Below are positions 43,191 through 51,825 of a stretch of DNA of 64,000 bases, one piece after another. Source of the DNA: Verrucosispora sp. NA02020. Lineage in GTDB: Bacteria > Actinomycetota > Actinomycetes > Mycobacteriales > Micromonosporaceae. The stretch lies in NCBI RefSeq assembly GCF_013364215.1, contig NZ_CP054923.1, positions 7,141,213-7,205,212 on the forward strand, written 5' to 3'. The position numbers were made by a program, and so were the translations under genes. Every line of letters begins with the position of its first letter. Position 1 is the stretch's first letter. The notes under the pieces were generated by a model. That model ran no database searches. It had not been told where the DNA came from and worked only from the letters and a program-made list of their open reading frames with translations.

Positions 43191-44188
43191 TGCCCGGCAT
43201 GGGTGCCACCGCTGCCAGAGAAACCGTCGTGTCCGGTCCCGCCACCAACGACCTCCACGTCCTCGTGCTCGCCGGTGGCCTGTCGTACGAACGGGACGTG
43301 TCGCTGCGTTCCGGCCGCCGGGTGCTCGACGCGCTGCGGTCCGTCGGCATGGAGGCCGAGCTGCGTGACGCGGACGTGGCCCTGCTGCCGGCGCTGGACT
43401 CCGATCCGCCGGACGCCGTGGTGATCGCCCTGCACGGCGCCACCGGCGAGGACGGCTCACTCCGTGGCGTTCTCGACCTCTGCGGCGTGCCGTACGTCGG
43501 GTGCGACGCCCGTGCCTCACGGCTCGCCTGGGACAAGCCGTCGGCCAAGACGGTGCTACGCGAAGCCGGTATCGCCACCCCGGACTGGGTGGCCCTGCCG
43601 CACGACCGGTTCAGCGAGTTGGGCGCGGTGGCCGTACTCGACCGCATCGTCGCCCGGCTCGGACTGCCGCTGATGGTGAAGCCCGCGCAGGGCGGCTCCG
43701 GTCTGGGCGCCGCCGTGGTCCGGGACGCCGCGTCCCTGCCGGCCGCCATGGTCGGTTGTTTCGCGTACGACTCGACCGCGCTCGTCGAGCGGTACGTGGC
43801 CGGCATGGACGTCGCGGTCTCCGTCATCGACCTGGGCGACGGCCCGCAGGCTCTGCCGCCGGTCGAGATCGTGCCCCGCAACGGCGTCTACGACTACGCC
43901 GCCCGCTACACCGCAGGCCGGACGACCTGGCACACGCCGGCCCGGCTGGACGCGGCGGTGGCCGACGCGGTGGCGGAAGTGGCGCTGGCCGCCCACACCG
44001 CACTCGGCCTACGGGACCTCAGCCGGGTCGACCTGATCGTCGACCCGGCCGGTCAGCCGCACGTGCTGGAGGTCAACGTCTCCCCGGGGATGACCGAGAC
44101 GTCGCTGCTGCCGCTCGCGGTCCAGGCGGCCGGGCTGGACTTCGGCCAGGTGATCGCCGACCTGGTCGCCCGAGCCGCCACCCGCTGA
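43187..44188 (+). CDS. D-alanine--D-alanine ligase-like ATP-grasp protein
   Basis: A 333-residue ATP-grasp ligase close to Ddl, which joins two D-alanines for peptidoglycan precursors. It has LVLAGGLSYERDVSLRSGRRV (N-terminal Ddl motif), LHGATGEDGSLRGVLDLCGVPYVG, LMVKPAQGGSGLGAAVV, the omega loop GVYDYAARYTAG, LSRVDLIVDPAG and LEVNVSPGMTETSLLPLAV. The omega-loop EAKY lysine is arginine here and NEINTxPG is LEVNVSPG, so substrate use may differ. It overlaps the aminotransferase stop by four bases (ATGA). GTG 43229 is another possible start; a canonical Ddl probably exists elsewhere. Confidence 0.83.
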   Translation: MMPGMGATAARETVVSGPATNDLHVLVLAGGLSYERDVSLRSGRRVLDALRSVGMEAELRDADVALLPALDSDPPDAVVIALHGATGEDGSLRGVLDLCGVPYVGCDARASRLAWDKPSAKTVLREAGIATPDWVALPHDRFSELGAVAVLDRIVARLGLPLMVKPAQGGSGLGAAVVRDAASLPAAMVGCFAYDSTALVERYVAGMDVAVSVIDLGDGPQALPPVEIVPRNGVYDYAARYTAGRTTWHTPARLDAAVADAVAEVALAAHTALGLRDLSRVDLIVDPAGQPHVLEVNVSPGMTETSLLPLAVQAAGLDFGQVIADLVARAATR

Positions 44189-44387
44189 GAGCCTCCTGAC
44201 GGCTCCGCCGATCCGCCGGCACCCTCGGGACTGCTGATCAGCCGTACGTCCCCTCAGCGCCACGCTGAGCGCCGCTGCCGGGGTGCCGCGATCTCCCTTT
44301 GCCTGCCTGGTTGTGGTCACTGCCTGCCTGGTGTTCCGGCCTGCTGACGTCCTGGCCCACCTGGAGGAGCCCTTCGCGCGGGCGGGA

Positions 44388-45416
44388 TCACTGGGCCGGG
44401 CGGGTACCTTCCCGGCCAGGGGCCGGCGCTGCCGTTCCTGCGCTGGTGGCCGACTCCACCGGCGGCGTCCCGGCACCCCTGTCGTGGGGCTTCTGATCGG
44501 GCGCCGGGCGGGCTGCGGCCGGATCGTCGGCCGCAGCGGTCGACCCGGCGTCCTTGCCCTCGACGTTCCTGCCCTCGACGTCCTCGTACTCGGCGTCGTT
44601 GTTCTCGGCGTCCGCGGGCTTCCCGGCCGGTGCTTCCTCGGCCTGTTCCTCGATGGCCTGCTCGGGAAGCGTGGTGCCGGACGGACCGCTCGTCCGATCG
44701 GTGGGAGAGTCCTCGTCGACCTGGAGCACGTCCGGCGGCTCGGCCGTCTCGCCGATGACGTCCAGGAGCGACCCACCCTCGCTCGGCTGGCGACTCTCCG
44801 CAGCGGGTGCCGCCTGGGCGGCGAGGCTGGACGGCGCCTGCCACTGGATGCGGGGCGGCTCGGCCAACGGTCGGCCGCCGAACTCCGCGAGCCAGGCGGC
44901 TACCATAGCCAGGTTCTCCCGCCACTGGTCCTCGGAGATCGGCGGCAGGATCGAATCCCAGAGGGAAAGAAACGTCCCGCGTAGTTGCAGCCGCCCGTAC
45001 GGTCGGGCAAGGAACCAGAGGTGCAGGTGCGCCGATCCGTCGCCCCACCTGTTGACGTGTACCCGGGCCACCCCGTCGAGCGAGCGGATGGCGCGCTCCA
45101 GCCGTACCGTCATCACCCCCAACTCGGCCGCGAGCAGGTTGGGCAGGTCACCGAGATCGAGGTGCGACCGGGACTCCAGGATGAGCACCATCGGCAGGCC
45201 GGTGGGTCGGTCCATCGCCCGTACGCGCCACCTCTCACCGACCCAGATGTACGCCTCGTCGGGCGCCTGACATGCGGTGCATTCACGGTGCGCCTCGCCC
45301 TTGCGGGGCGGCTCCACCGCGACCGGCTCGTCGAGTCGCTTGACTTGCAGGTCACCTTCGAAGGGGAAAGACGGCCACTGGGTGAAGTCCGGGACTGAGG
45401 GAGGGGTGTCGTGCAC
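44388..45416 (-). CDS. HIT-like protein with acidic disordered tail, unknown
   Basis: A 342-residue protein conserved near parAB in relatives by my recollection. Residues 1-180 include GEAHRECTACQAPDEAYIWVGERWRV, GLPMVLILESRSHLDLGDLP, and DGVARVHVNRWGDGSAHLHLWFLARP, where HLHLW resembles the HIT histidine triad. The remaining 160 residues are acidic and Pro/Ala-rich, likely disordered. GTG 45416 was chosen because TAGGGT lies exactly 7 bases upstream with GGGACA 17 bases further, a leaderless promoter; upstream frame to 45599 would run through it. A nucleotide hydrolase or transferase is possible. Confidence 0.7.
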   Translation of the reverse strand: MHDTPPSVPDFTQWPSFPFEGDLQVKRLDEPVAVEPPRKGEAHRECTACQAPDEAYIWVGERWRVRAMDRPTGLPMVLILESRSHLDLGDLPNLLAAELGVMTVRLERAIRSLDGVARVHVNRWGDGSAHLHLWFLARPYGRLQLRGTFLSLWDSILPPISEDQWRENLAMVAAWLAEFGGRPLAEPPRIQWQAPSSLAAQAAPAAESRQPSEGGSLLDVIGETAEPPDVLQVDEDSPTDRTSGPSGTTLPEQAIEEQAEEAPAGKPADAENNDAEYEDVEGRNVEGKDAGSTAAADDPAAARPAPDQKPHDRGAGTPPVESATSAGTAAPAPGREGTRPAQ

Positions 45417-45423
45417 GAGGCTG

Positions 45424-45452
45424 ACCCTAACCGAGTACGGCACCAGTGTCCC
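45424..45452 (-). promoter_or_regulatory. Leaderless promoter of the HIT-like gene
   Basis: On the minus strand GGGACA (45447-45452) and TAGGGT (45424-45429) are 17 bases apart, and TAGGGT ends 7 bases before GTG 45416. Transcription would start at or next to the start codon. Confidence 0.65.
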
Positions 45453-45523
45453 TACCCGAAGCATGTTCGATTCCGCAGCGGCTCGGATCGCGACAGCAGC
45501 ACACACTCCCACTTTCCCCAGAG

Positions 45524-45638
45524 TTATCCACAGGCTTGCACGTCGGCCTGCAACTGTCGTCATCCCCAGTTCGGCAAGGGTTTTGGCCCTCGGTTTCACG
45601 TGAAACGGCGCCGGCCTGTGGAAAACCGGTGTGGATAA
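45524..45638. promoter_or_regulatory. Two DnaA boxes beside parS
   Basis: TTATCCACA at 45524-45532 and TGTGGATAA at 45630-45638, perfect boxes in opposite orientation, flank the first parS site at 45593. Confidence 0.6.
45593..45606. promoter_or_regulatory. parS site 1
   Basis: Perfect 14-base GTTTCACGTGAAAC palindrome, the ParB binding site found near bacterial origins. In non-coding DNA, 177 bases before the HIT-like gene start. Confidence 0.95.
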
Positions 45639-45674
45639 CTTTCAAGCCGCTTCCGGTCGTTCCTGCTGTCGCCC

Positions 45675-45688
45675 GTTTCACGTGAAAC
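45675..45688. promoter_or_regulatory. parS site 2
   Basis: A second perfect GTTTCACGTGAAAC, 82 bases from site 1, about the length of two helical-phase-independent ParB clamps. In non-coding DNA. Confidence 0.95.
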
Positions 45689-46629
45689 GGCGATGCCATC
45701 GGAGGTCGCAGCGCGGTCCCTGGCCTCAGTGGGTCGATGTCGCCGAAGCTTCTGAAGCCGCATGCCCCACGCAACAGAGTCCTTCGTCGGCCCTTCGCGG
45801 CACGGCTGCCCCTGTCTCCGTTCTCCCGTGAGTGGGCATGCTGGCGAGCCGAGCGGTGGCGCTGAACGAACCGACTTGTGAGCCAAGCGGTCTGGCGGGT
45901 GGGCGAGGACCGAGCCGGTGGGCACATGTCAATCGACGAGCCGGGCGGGCGTGCCCAGTGGTCTGTCCGACAGCAACGCCCAGTCGCCCGGGTGGACCTG
46001 TCCGGCGGGCCGGGCCGGCGGGCCGGGCCAGCCTGCGGGGCCAGCCGGCGGGTCCGGCGGAAGGACGGGCGGGCCGGCGAGCCAGCAGGCGGTCGACAGA
46101 CGGGCGGATGGGCACGCCGACGGGCGAGCCGGGGCCGGGTTGGCGGTCCGACAGGACGCGGATGGGGCGGGCGGACCGGGCGACGTCATTCGCCAAGCAG
46201 GCGCGAGTCTGGCCAGCAGTCGGCAGCCGATCCGATGGGCAGGACGCTTGCGGATCGGCCCCTCACTCAGTTTCTCGGACGCAGCCTGACGTGTCGCTTT
46301 GATGGGTGCGCGAAGGCCGGGCGGCTTCCTTCGATGTGCAGGGGCGCCCCTTCCCCTTGGACGGCGCTACCCGCTTCGGCTCCGAGGTCACTTTGGTCTC
46401 GGCCACCCGCCGCTGCGAACCGGGCGGCCGAAGTCTTCAGCGATGCCCGGGCCCACGTGCTCCGGCCCGCCGCTAGTCATCACGGACGCAAATCACAACC
46501 TTCTGTCATCTGCGGTGTATCGCGTCATGAGCCCTTGGCCGCAGCACCAAGGCGCCGGCACCCGGTCCGCAGCCAACGCGAAGACCGTCGCCATAGCCCC
46601 GCGAACCACCCGGCAGGCGCCAGCAGCCC

Positions 46630-46643
46630 GTTTCACGTGAAAC
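46630..46643. promoter_or_regulatory. parS site 3
   Basis: Perfect GTTTCACGTGAAAC flanked by CCC/GGG, making the symmetry longer (CCCGTTTCACGTGAAACGGG). In non-coding DNA. Confidence 0.95.
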
Positions 46644-47008
46644 GGGCTTGGCGCGCGCGGAGTCACGTGCGATCTTCAGCCGACGCCGGAGCCCCTGCCC
46701 TCCCGCGACCGTGCACGAACCAGGAGGGCGGAACTCGCCCGGACGGGCCGATAGCGATGACAGAAAAGCTAGCGGTCAGCTCCTCACGACCGAACAGCGC
46801 GGTGACCGGAGAGCAGGACCGTGACTGCACGCCGAGACGTTCGCGCCGCCTCCGGAGAACGAGTTGGCCTCTTGCATCCCTCTTTCCCAAGGGCACGAAA
46901 GGCTTGCGCCGACTTGGCGGTGCACGGCCGTCGAGCATGTAGCGGACTCTGAATGCCCGCTTGTCCGTCGAGCGCCTCGTCCGCCCGCCTACTCCCCACT
47001 ACGACCTT

Positions 47009-47022
47009 GTTCCACGTGAAAC
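47009..47022. promoter_or_regulatory. parS site 4 (one mismatch)
   Basis: GTTCCACGTGAAAC differs from the consensus at one base in the left arm. It lies about 430 bases after the parB stop. Confidence 0.8.
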
Positions 47023-47411
47023 GACCACCGGCACGTCTGTTGTCGAGGCGGTTGCGCCGAGCCTGGTCCGTGGAGGTTCATTCATTCGTCCGTCCGTACC
47101 CGAGGCTTGTCATCGCCCGAGAACATCCGGCGGAACGCCCCGAGCCTCTCCACGACCAAGCCTCCGCTTCGAACCTCCACCTGTCCGGTGAGGGTTCCGC
47201 GCCTTGGCGCCACTCCGTCGGCCTGAACCCGATGGTCGGGCTCGCTCGGCCCTTCGCGTCCGGCGCTCAACGGCTCTTGGCTGGGCTGAGACGCGGCGAG
47301 CGTACCCGCAACGGCCTCGCTGGCCTCAGGCGGGCCGTGAGGGGCGGTGTCGTGGGGCTTGGGGTCCTTGCGGCACCGGTTGGCCTCGATCACCCCGGCG
47401 GCCATAGAAGA

Positions 47412-47440
47412 ACGGCCGCACCCCCTCGGGGCGCGGCCGT
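47412..47440 (-). terminator. Terminator after parB
   Basis: ACGGCCGC/GCGGCCGT arms with inner CCCC/GGGG, close to a full hairpin, 18 bases past the parB stop. Confidence 0.75.
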
Positions 47441-47458
47441 CGGTCGGACGAGAGTGGC

Positions 47459-48481
47459 TCAGTTCTGTGCTTCCTCGCCCTCGACCCCGATGATGCCGAC
47501 GATCCGCTCCAGGTCGTCGACCGTGGCGAACTCGATCGTGATCTTGCCCTTGCTCCGCCCGATGTCGACCTTCACTCGGGTGTCGAACCGATCGGAGAGC
47601 CGGTCTGCGAGGTCGTTCAGGGCAGGAGCGACGGGCTTCGGCCGGCGCTTGGCCGCTTCCGTCTTGCTCGGGCCTTCGCTGAGGGTCAGCGCGACGATCT
47701 CCTCGGTGGCGCGGACCGACAGCCCCTCTGCCACGATGCGCAACGCGAGCTTTTCCTGCGTCTCCGCGTCCTCAAGACTGAGCAGTGCCCGGGCATGACC
47801 GGCGGAGAGCACTCCGGCGGCCACTCGCCGTTGCACCTGGGCGGGGAGATTGAGCAGGCGAATGGTGTTCGAGATCTGCGGGCGGCTGCGGCCGATGCGG
47901 CGCGCCAGCTCTTCGTGGGTAGCCCCGAACTCCTCCAGGAGCTGCTGGTAGGCGGCGGCCTCTTCCAACGGGTTGAGGTTTGCCCGGTGGATGTTCTCCA
48001 GCAGGGCGTCCCGCAGCATCGCGTCGTCGCGGGTGTCGCGGACGATTGCCGGGATGTTCTCGCGGCCGACTGCCTGGGCGGCCCGCCACCGCCGCTCGCC
48101 CATGACGAGCTCGAACTTCTCGTCGTCGAGCTGCCGCACCACGATGGGCTGGAGGAAACCCACCTCCTGGATCGAGGTCTTCAGCTCCTCAAGCGCCTCC
48201 TCGTCGAAGACCTGCCGGGGTTGCTTCGGGTTGGGCACGATCGAGTCGACCGAGATCTCGGCGAACCGGGCGCCGGGCACCGGGCTGAGGACCGGGACCG
48301 GATCCGGCGCTACTACGGGAAGCGGCGCTTTCTCGGGTACGGGCGGCGCGGATACCTCCGGCGCTCCGACCACCCCGTTCGCGATGGCGCCGACGCCGGC
48401 AGCCTCCGGCTCCTGTACCGGCCCGGTCGGGATGAGTGCCCCCAGGCCCCGACCCAGACCGCCCCGAGGACGGTTCTTCAT
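47459..48481 (-). CDS. parB: Chromosome-partitioning protein ParB
   Basis: A 340-residue ParB, the CTP-dependent clamp that loads at parS and spreads on [21 protein letters not shown] is the usual ParA-binding start. After a Pro-rich linker come the CTPase parts ([49 protein letters not shown] near residue 128, [16 protein letters not shown]), the HTH ([26 protein letters not shown]) and a C-terminal dimer domain ending [13 protein letters not shown]. It lies 27 bases after parA on the same strand, so they form one operon. Six parS sites lie within 2.5 kb on either side or in the operon. Confidence 0.97.
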   Translation of the reverse strand: MKNRPRGGLGRGLGALIPTGPVQEPEAAGVGAIANGVVGAPEVSAPPVPEKAPLPVVAPDPVPVLSPVPGARFAEISVDSIVPNPKQPRQVFDEEALEELKTSIQEVGFLQPIVVRQLDDEKFELVMGERRWRAAQAVGRENIPAIVRDTRDDAMLRDALLENIHRANLNPLEEAAAYQQLLEEFGATHEELARRIGRSRPQISNTIRLLNLPAQVQRRVAAGVLSAGHARALLSLEDAETQEKLALRIVAEGLSVRATEEIVALTLSEGPSKTEAAKRRPKPVAPALNDLADRLSDRFDTRVKVDIGRSKGKITIEFATVDDLERIVGIIGVEGEEAQN

Positions 48482-48508
48482 GCCACGCCTCCCAGCGCCT
48501 CTACCGCA

Positions 48509-49807
48509 CTACGCATTCCGGCTCACCGGCTCCTTGACCCCACGCTCGGCGATCTCCTGGGCGGCCTCGAAGTAACTCGTCGCCCCCCGTGATCCGGGAT
48601 CGTAGGTCACCACCGACTGGCCGTAGCTGGGCGCCTCGGAAACGCGTACGTTGCGCGGGATCACCGCCTGGAGCACCTTGTCGCCGAAGTGGTTCCGCAC
48701 GTCCTGCTCGACCGCGTCCGCCAGTCGGGTACGCCGGTCGTACATGGTGAGCAGGATCGTGGAGACCTCAAGGCGCGGGTTGAGGTGCTGGCGTACCAGG
48801 TTGATGTTGTTGATGAGCTGGTTCAGCCCTTCGAGCGCGTAGTACTCGCACTGGATCGGGATGAGCACCTCCTGGGCCGCGACCAACGCGTTCACGGTCA
48901 ACAGGCCGAGCGACGGCGGGCAGTCGATGAAGACGTAGTCGAAGTGACCGGGGTAGGCCTCGATCGCGCGGGAGAGCCGCGACTCACGGGCCACCACCGA
49001 GACCAACTCGATCTCCGCGCCCGCAAGGTCGATGGTGGCCGGTACGCACCAGAGGTTGGGGATGCCCTCGACCGCCTGAGCCACGTCCGCCAGCGGGACG
49101 GAGTTGATCAGACAGTCGTAGACGTCCGGTACGCCGGTGTGGTGCGGCACGTTCAGCCCCGTGGAGGCATTGCCCTGCGGATCGAGATCGACCACGAGCA
49201 CCCGGTTGCCGTGCAGGGCCAAGGCCACCGCAAGGTTCACCGTCGTCGTGGTCTTCCCGACGCCGCCCTTCTGGTTCGCGACGCACATGACCCGGGTCCG
49301 CTCCGGCCGAGGCATGGTCACCTCGCCACTGGGGTTCAGGATCTGCACGGCGCGCATCGCCTCCATTGCCAACGGTGGATCATCCTCTTCGCGCGTCGGA
49401 GTTTCACGTGAAACGTACGCGGCCTCGGTATCGGCCGGCTCGTAGGGCCCGGCCGACGGGGTGGGCGTGTCGGGGGCCGGACGGGGGTCGGGCACCACTC
49501 CAGGAGCCGCTTGATATGTCGCCGCCTCGAACCGCGCGGCGGCCGAGGTGTTGCGGCGGATCGGGATCACGCGGGCGTCAGGGGTGGCGTTGACGGGTCG
49601 ACCGGCCCCGTCCGACGCGTCCCGACCGGACGAGAATTCCGGGCTCGGGGACCACGGTACGCCAGACGTCGGCATGTCCCGCATGGACTCCGGCGGGTCC
49701 TGCGCGCCTCCGTGGGAGCGCCAGTTCGGGTAGTCGGTTTCACGTGAAACAGGGTCGCCCGCTGACCCGGTCACGCGCGGATCGTCGTACCTGCCGTCGT
49801 CATGCAC
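48509..49807 (-). CDS. parA: Chromosome-partitioning ATPase ParA
   Basis: A 432-residue ParA. After a disordered N-terminal extension of about 165 residues comes the Walker-type ATPase: VANQKGGVGKTTTTVNLAVALA near 176-184, LVVDLDPQGNASTGLNV, FIDCPPSLGLLTVNALVAA, and LLTMYDRRTRLADAVEQDVRNHFG. The two parS sites inside the coding region are read as VSRET both times. ATG 49807 lies in the frame that keeps coding bias, but the extension is long and a later start cannot be excluded. ParA on the nucleoid moves ParB-parS complexes apart. Confidence 0.96.
   Translation of the reverse strand: MHDDGRYDDPRVTGSAGDPVSRETDYPNWRSHGGAQDPPESMRDMPTSGVPWSPSPEFSSGRDASDGAGRPVNATPDARVIPIRRNTSAAARFEAATYQAAPGVVPDPRPAPDTPTPSAGPYEPADTEAAYVSRETPTREEDDPPLAMEAMRAVQILNPSGEVTMPRPERTRVMCVANQKGGVGKTTTTVNLAVALALHGNRVLVVDLDPQGNASTGLNVPHHTGVPDVYDCLINSVPLADVAQAVEGIPNLWCVPATIDLAGAEIELVSVVARESRLSRAIEAYPGHFDYVFIDCPPSLGLLTVNALVAAQEVLIPIQCEYYALEGLNQLINNINLVRQHLNPRLEVSTILLTMYDRRTRLADAVEQDVRNHFGDKVLQAVIPRNVRVSEAPSYGQSVVTYDPGSRGATSYFEAAQEIAERGVKEPVSRNA
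49401..49414. promoter_or_regulatory. parS site 5 inside parA
   Basis: A perfect GTTTCACGTGAAAC within the parA N-terminal extension, decoded as VSRET (in AAYVSRETPT). Confidence 0.95.
49737..49750. promoter_or_regulatory. parS site 6 inside parA
   Basis: A perfect GTTTCACGTGAAAC near the parA N-terminus, decoded as VSRET (in GDPVSRETDYP), 336 bases from site 5. Confidence 0.95.
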
Positions 49808-50194
49808 CTGTCATCCCTGCCCGCTTCGGATGGTCGGTCTGCACCCGTCACCCGGGCCCTTCGCGTTGTCCTCGCAGAGGTACCGCCCGGCGGGAGCGGC
49901 CGGCCCACGGAGGAGACCATCGCCGCCCGCTCCACACTATCGACGCGCGGTCAGCCTACGGCGCAGAGGCGTGGCGGGTCCACGTCGGGTTCGCAACCCG
50001 CCGATCACGATGACACAACCCGGGACAGGTGGCGGATTGACGGAGGCACCGGACAGCACTGTCCGACCCGCTTCTTCGCCACTGGCTGTCGCCCGCCGAG
50101 CGCCCGGCACCGCCCTCCGGCGGCTGGAGGGTTAGGAAGGGACCCTTCCTATGCACCAGGCGTTAGAAAGGGGCCCTTCCTTACCCGCAGGCGG
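49808..50194. other. Gap between rsmG and parA
   Basis: A 387-base region with promoter candidates for parA-parB on the minus strand that I cannot place. A palindromic repeat lies at 50133-50182 (separate entry). No gene is seen. Confidence 0.55.
50133..50182. repeat. Paired GGAAGGG/CCCTTCC palindrome element
   Basis: TAGGAAGGG-A-CCCTTCCTA (50133-50151) is followed 16 bases later by AAAGGGGCCCTTCC (50168-50180). The two units differ by a few bases. They lie just 3' of rsmG on the minus strand and may act as a terminator or belong to a dispersed intergenic repeat family. Confidence 0.6.
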
Positions 50195-51022
50195 TTAGCG
50201 GCGGCGGGAGCGGGACTTCTTGGGGGTCGTTTTGGCGGGCGGAGCGACCACCCGTTCACGGACGATATCGACCACAGTGGTCGGTGGCGTGATGACGCCC
50301 TCGCCGCAGCGGCGTAGCACCGGCTCCCCGCCGCCGAGGCGGTGCACCGCCTCGGCGTGCTCGGCGATCTCGTCGGCGGCTGAGGCGCCCTTGAGTGCGA
50401 TCAGGCGTCCGCCGGGCGCAGCCAGCGGAAGGCACCAGCCGGCGAGTCGGTCCAGTGGCGCTACCGCCCGGGCGGTGACCACGTCACTGGGCGGCAACTC
50501 CGGTTCGGCGACTGCCTCCTCGGCTCGCCCAAGGAACACGCGCACCGAGGTGGTCAGACCGAGCGACTCCACGGCCTCGTCGAGGAAGACGACCCGCCGA
50601 GCCAGTGGTTCGACGAGCGTCACCGTGAGGTCCGGCCGGGCGATGGCGAGCACCAGACCGGGCAGGCCGGCCCCCGATCCGACGTCGACGACCGTCGCGC
50701 CCTGCGGGATCAGTTCGCCGACCACGGCGCAGTTCAACAGGTGGCGGTCCCAGAGCCTGGGCGTCTCCCGAGGGCCGATCAGACCGCGTACCACGCCGTC
50801 GGTGGCCAACAGTTCGGCGTAGGCGGCGGCGAGGTCGAGCCGGTCACCGAAGAGACGCCGGGCCGCCTCGGCCAGGTCGGGCGGCAGCACCGCCGTAGTG
50901 GGGTCGGGACGGTCGGCGGCGGACCCCGGGGACAGGTCCAGCCGGGGCGGGACAGCCGCCGGCCCGGGCGGCGTACCACCCGGGCCGGACGGGGTAACGC
51001 CCCTGGCGTCGTCTGCGGTCAC
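50195..51022 (-). CDS. rsmG: 16S rRNA (guanine-527-N7)-methyltransferase RsmG
   Basis: A 275-residue SAM-dependent methyltransferase acting on G527 of 16S rRNA. The signature is LLNCAVVGELIPQGATVVDVGSGAGLPGLVLAIARPDLTVTLVEPLARRVVFLDEAVESLGL, then VVTARAVAPLDRLAGWCLPLAAPGGRLIALKG. The first 45 residues are Pro-rich and outside the family; a basic end (PPAKTTPKKSRSRRR) may bind RNA. GTG 51022 follows the jag stop by three bases. Loss of this gene gives low-level streptomycin resistance in several bacteria. Confidence 0.95.
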   Translation of the reverse strand: MTADDARGVTPSGPGGTPPGPAAVPPRLDLSPGSAADRPDPTTAVLPPDLAEAARRLFGDRLDLAAAYAELLATDGVVRGLIGPRETPRLWDRHLLNCAVVGELIPQGATVVDVGSGAGLPGLVLAIARPDLTVTLVEPLARRVVFLDEAVESLGLTTSVRVFLGRAEEAVAEPELPPSDVVTARAVAPLDRLAGWCLPLAAPGGRLIALKGASAADEIAEHAEAVHRLGGGEPVLRRCGEGVITPPTTVVDIVRERVVAPPAKTTPKKSRSRRR

Positions 51023-51025
51023 TCG

Positions 51026-51613
51026 TCAGCCCGCGGGCCGGACGACGATGCGACGGCTGGGCTCGACGCCCTCGGACTCGCTCTCCACACCGTCGATCGC
51101 GTTCACCACGTCGTGGACGCACTTTCGCTCGAAGGCCGACATGGGCTCCAGGCGTACCGCTTCGCCGTGCTCCTTGACCTTCTCGACCGCGTTGCGCGCC
51201 ACTGCGGCGAGTTCCTTGCGCCGGTTGGCCCGGTAGCCGCCGACGTCGAGCAGCAGCCGGCTGGGCGAGCCGGTCTGCCGGAAGACGGCGAGCCGGGCCA
51301 GTTCCTGGAGTGCCTCCAGGGTGGCGCCGCGCTGGCCGACCAGGTTCTGCAGCCGGCCGCCGACGACCTCCACCACCGGACGGCCGCCCGACACCAGCTC
51401 GTCGATGTCGCCGTCGTAGTCGAGGATGTCGAGCAGCCCTTCGACGTAGTCGGCTGCGATCTCGCTCTGCCGGAAGAGGTCGCTCTCACCGGCGGCCTTG
51501 CTCGGCGCCTTCTCGGCGTCGGTCTCCTCCGGCTCGCCGTCGACCGGAGCCGCCGCCGTCGGCTCCTCGTCGTCCAGGGGCTGGTCGGCGCGGGGGATGC
51601 TGGTGTCGGTCAC
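51026..51613 (-). CDS. jag: KH-R3H RNA-binding protein Jag (KhpB/EloR)
   Basis: A 195-residue protein. An acidic N-terminus is followed by a KH-like domain (AADYVEGLLDILDYDGDIDELVSGGRPVVEVVGGRLQNLVGQRGATLEALQELARLAV) and an R3H domain (EPMSAFERKCVHDVVNAI). GTG 51613 has GGAG 9 bases upstream and starts before the acidic part. RNA-binding Jag/KhpB proteins influence cell elongation in other bacteria. It lies three bases before rsmG and 212 bases after yidC. Confidence 0.93.
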   Translation of the reverse strand: MTDTSIPRADQPLDDEEPTAAAPVDGEPEETDAEKAPSKAAGESDLFRQSEIAADYVEGLLDILDYDGDIDELVSGGRPVVEVVGGRLQNLVGQRGATLEALQELARLAVFRQTGSPSRLLLDVGGYRANRRKELAAVARNAVEKVKEHGEAVRLEPMSAFERKCVHDVVNAIDGVESESEGVEPSRRIVVRPAG

Positions 51614-51787
51614 GGTGTCATCTCCGTACTCACTCGGCCGGACCTCGGGTCCGCTGGTTTCCCGCGGCCGGCGGGACGTCGCCGGTGCCCACGGGCACGT
51701 CTGTAGGGCAGTGTCGCCCGTTCGCCACGTCGTAGGCGGCGCTTCCACGCTCCGGCGCCAGCCTCTCGGCGGCAGCACGTCGCGCAA

Positions 51788-51819
51788 CGGGCCGCCGTCG
51801 GTCTCCCGACGGCGGCCCG
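51788..51819 (-). terminator. Hairpin between yidC and jag
   Basis: CGGGCCGCCGTCGG and CCGACGGCGGCCCG form a perfect 14-bp stem with loop TCTC. It starts 6 bases past the yidC stop and should reduce or end read-through to jag. Confidence 0.75.
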
Positions 51820-51825
51820 GACGTT

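Larger units (their letters stand above)
45417..47458. other. Two-kilobase non-coding parS region
   Basis: No convincing gene lies between the HIT-like gene and parB. It holds four parS-like sites and two DnaA boxes (separate entries). The part 45950-46170 is G-rich low-complexity sequence built from GGGC and GCCGG words on the plus strand. Long open frames exist only because stops are rare at this GC; they lack codon bias and recognisable domains. The region probably works as a centromere-like segregation site. Confidence 0.65.

Noticed and set aside
45464..45490. GTTCGATTCC-like tRNA T-arm
   Set aside because: Flanking bases do not form the arms of a tRNA and no anticodon stem is found.
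45878..46942. 354-codon ORF in the parS region
   Set aside because: Arg/Gly-rich noise with parS inside; no conserved segment and competing frames of equal quality.
49808..50194. 6C RNA upstream of parA
   Set aside because: No pair of hairpins with runs of six or more C in this stretch.
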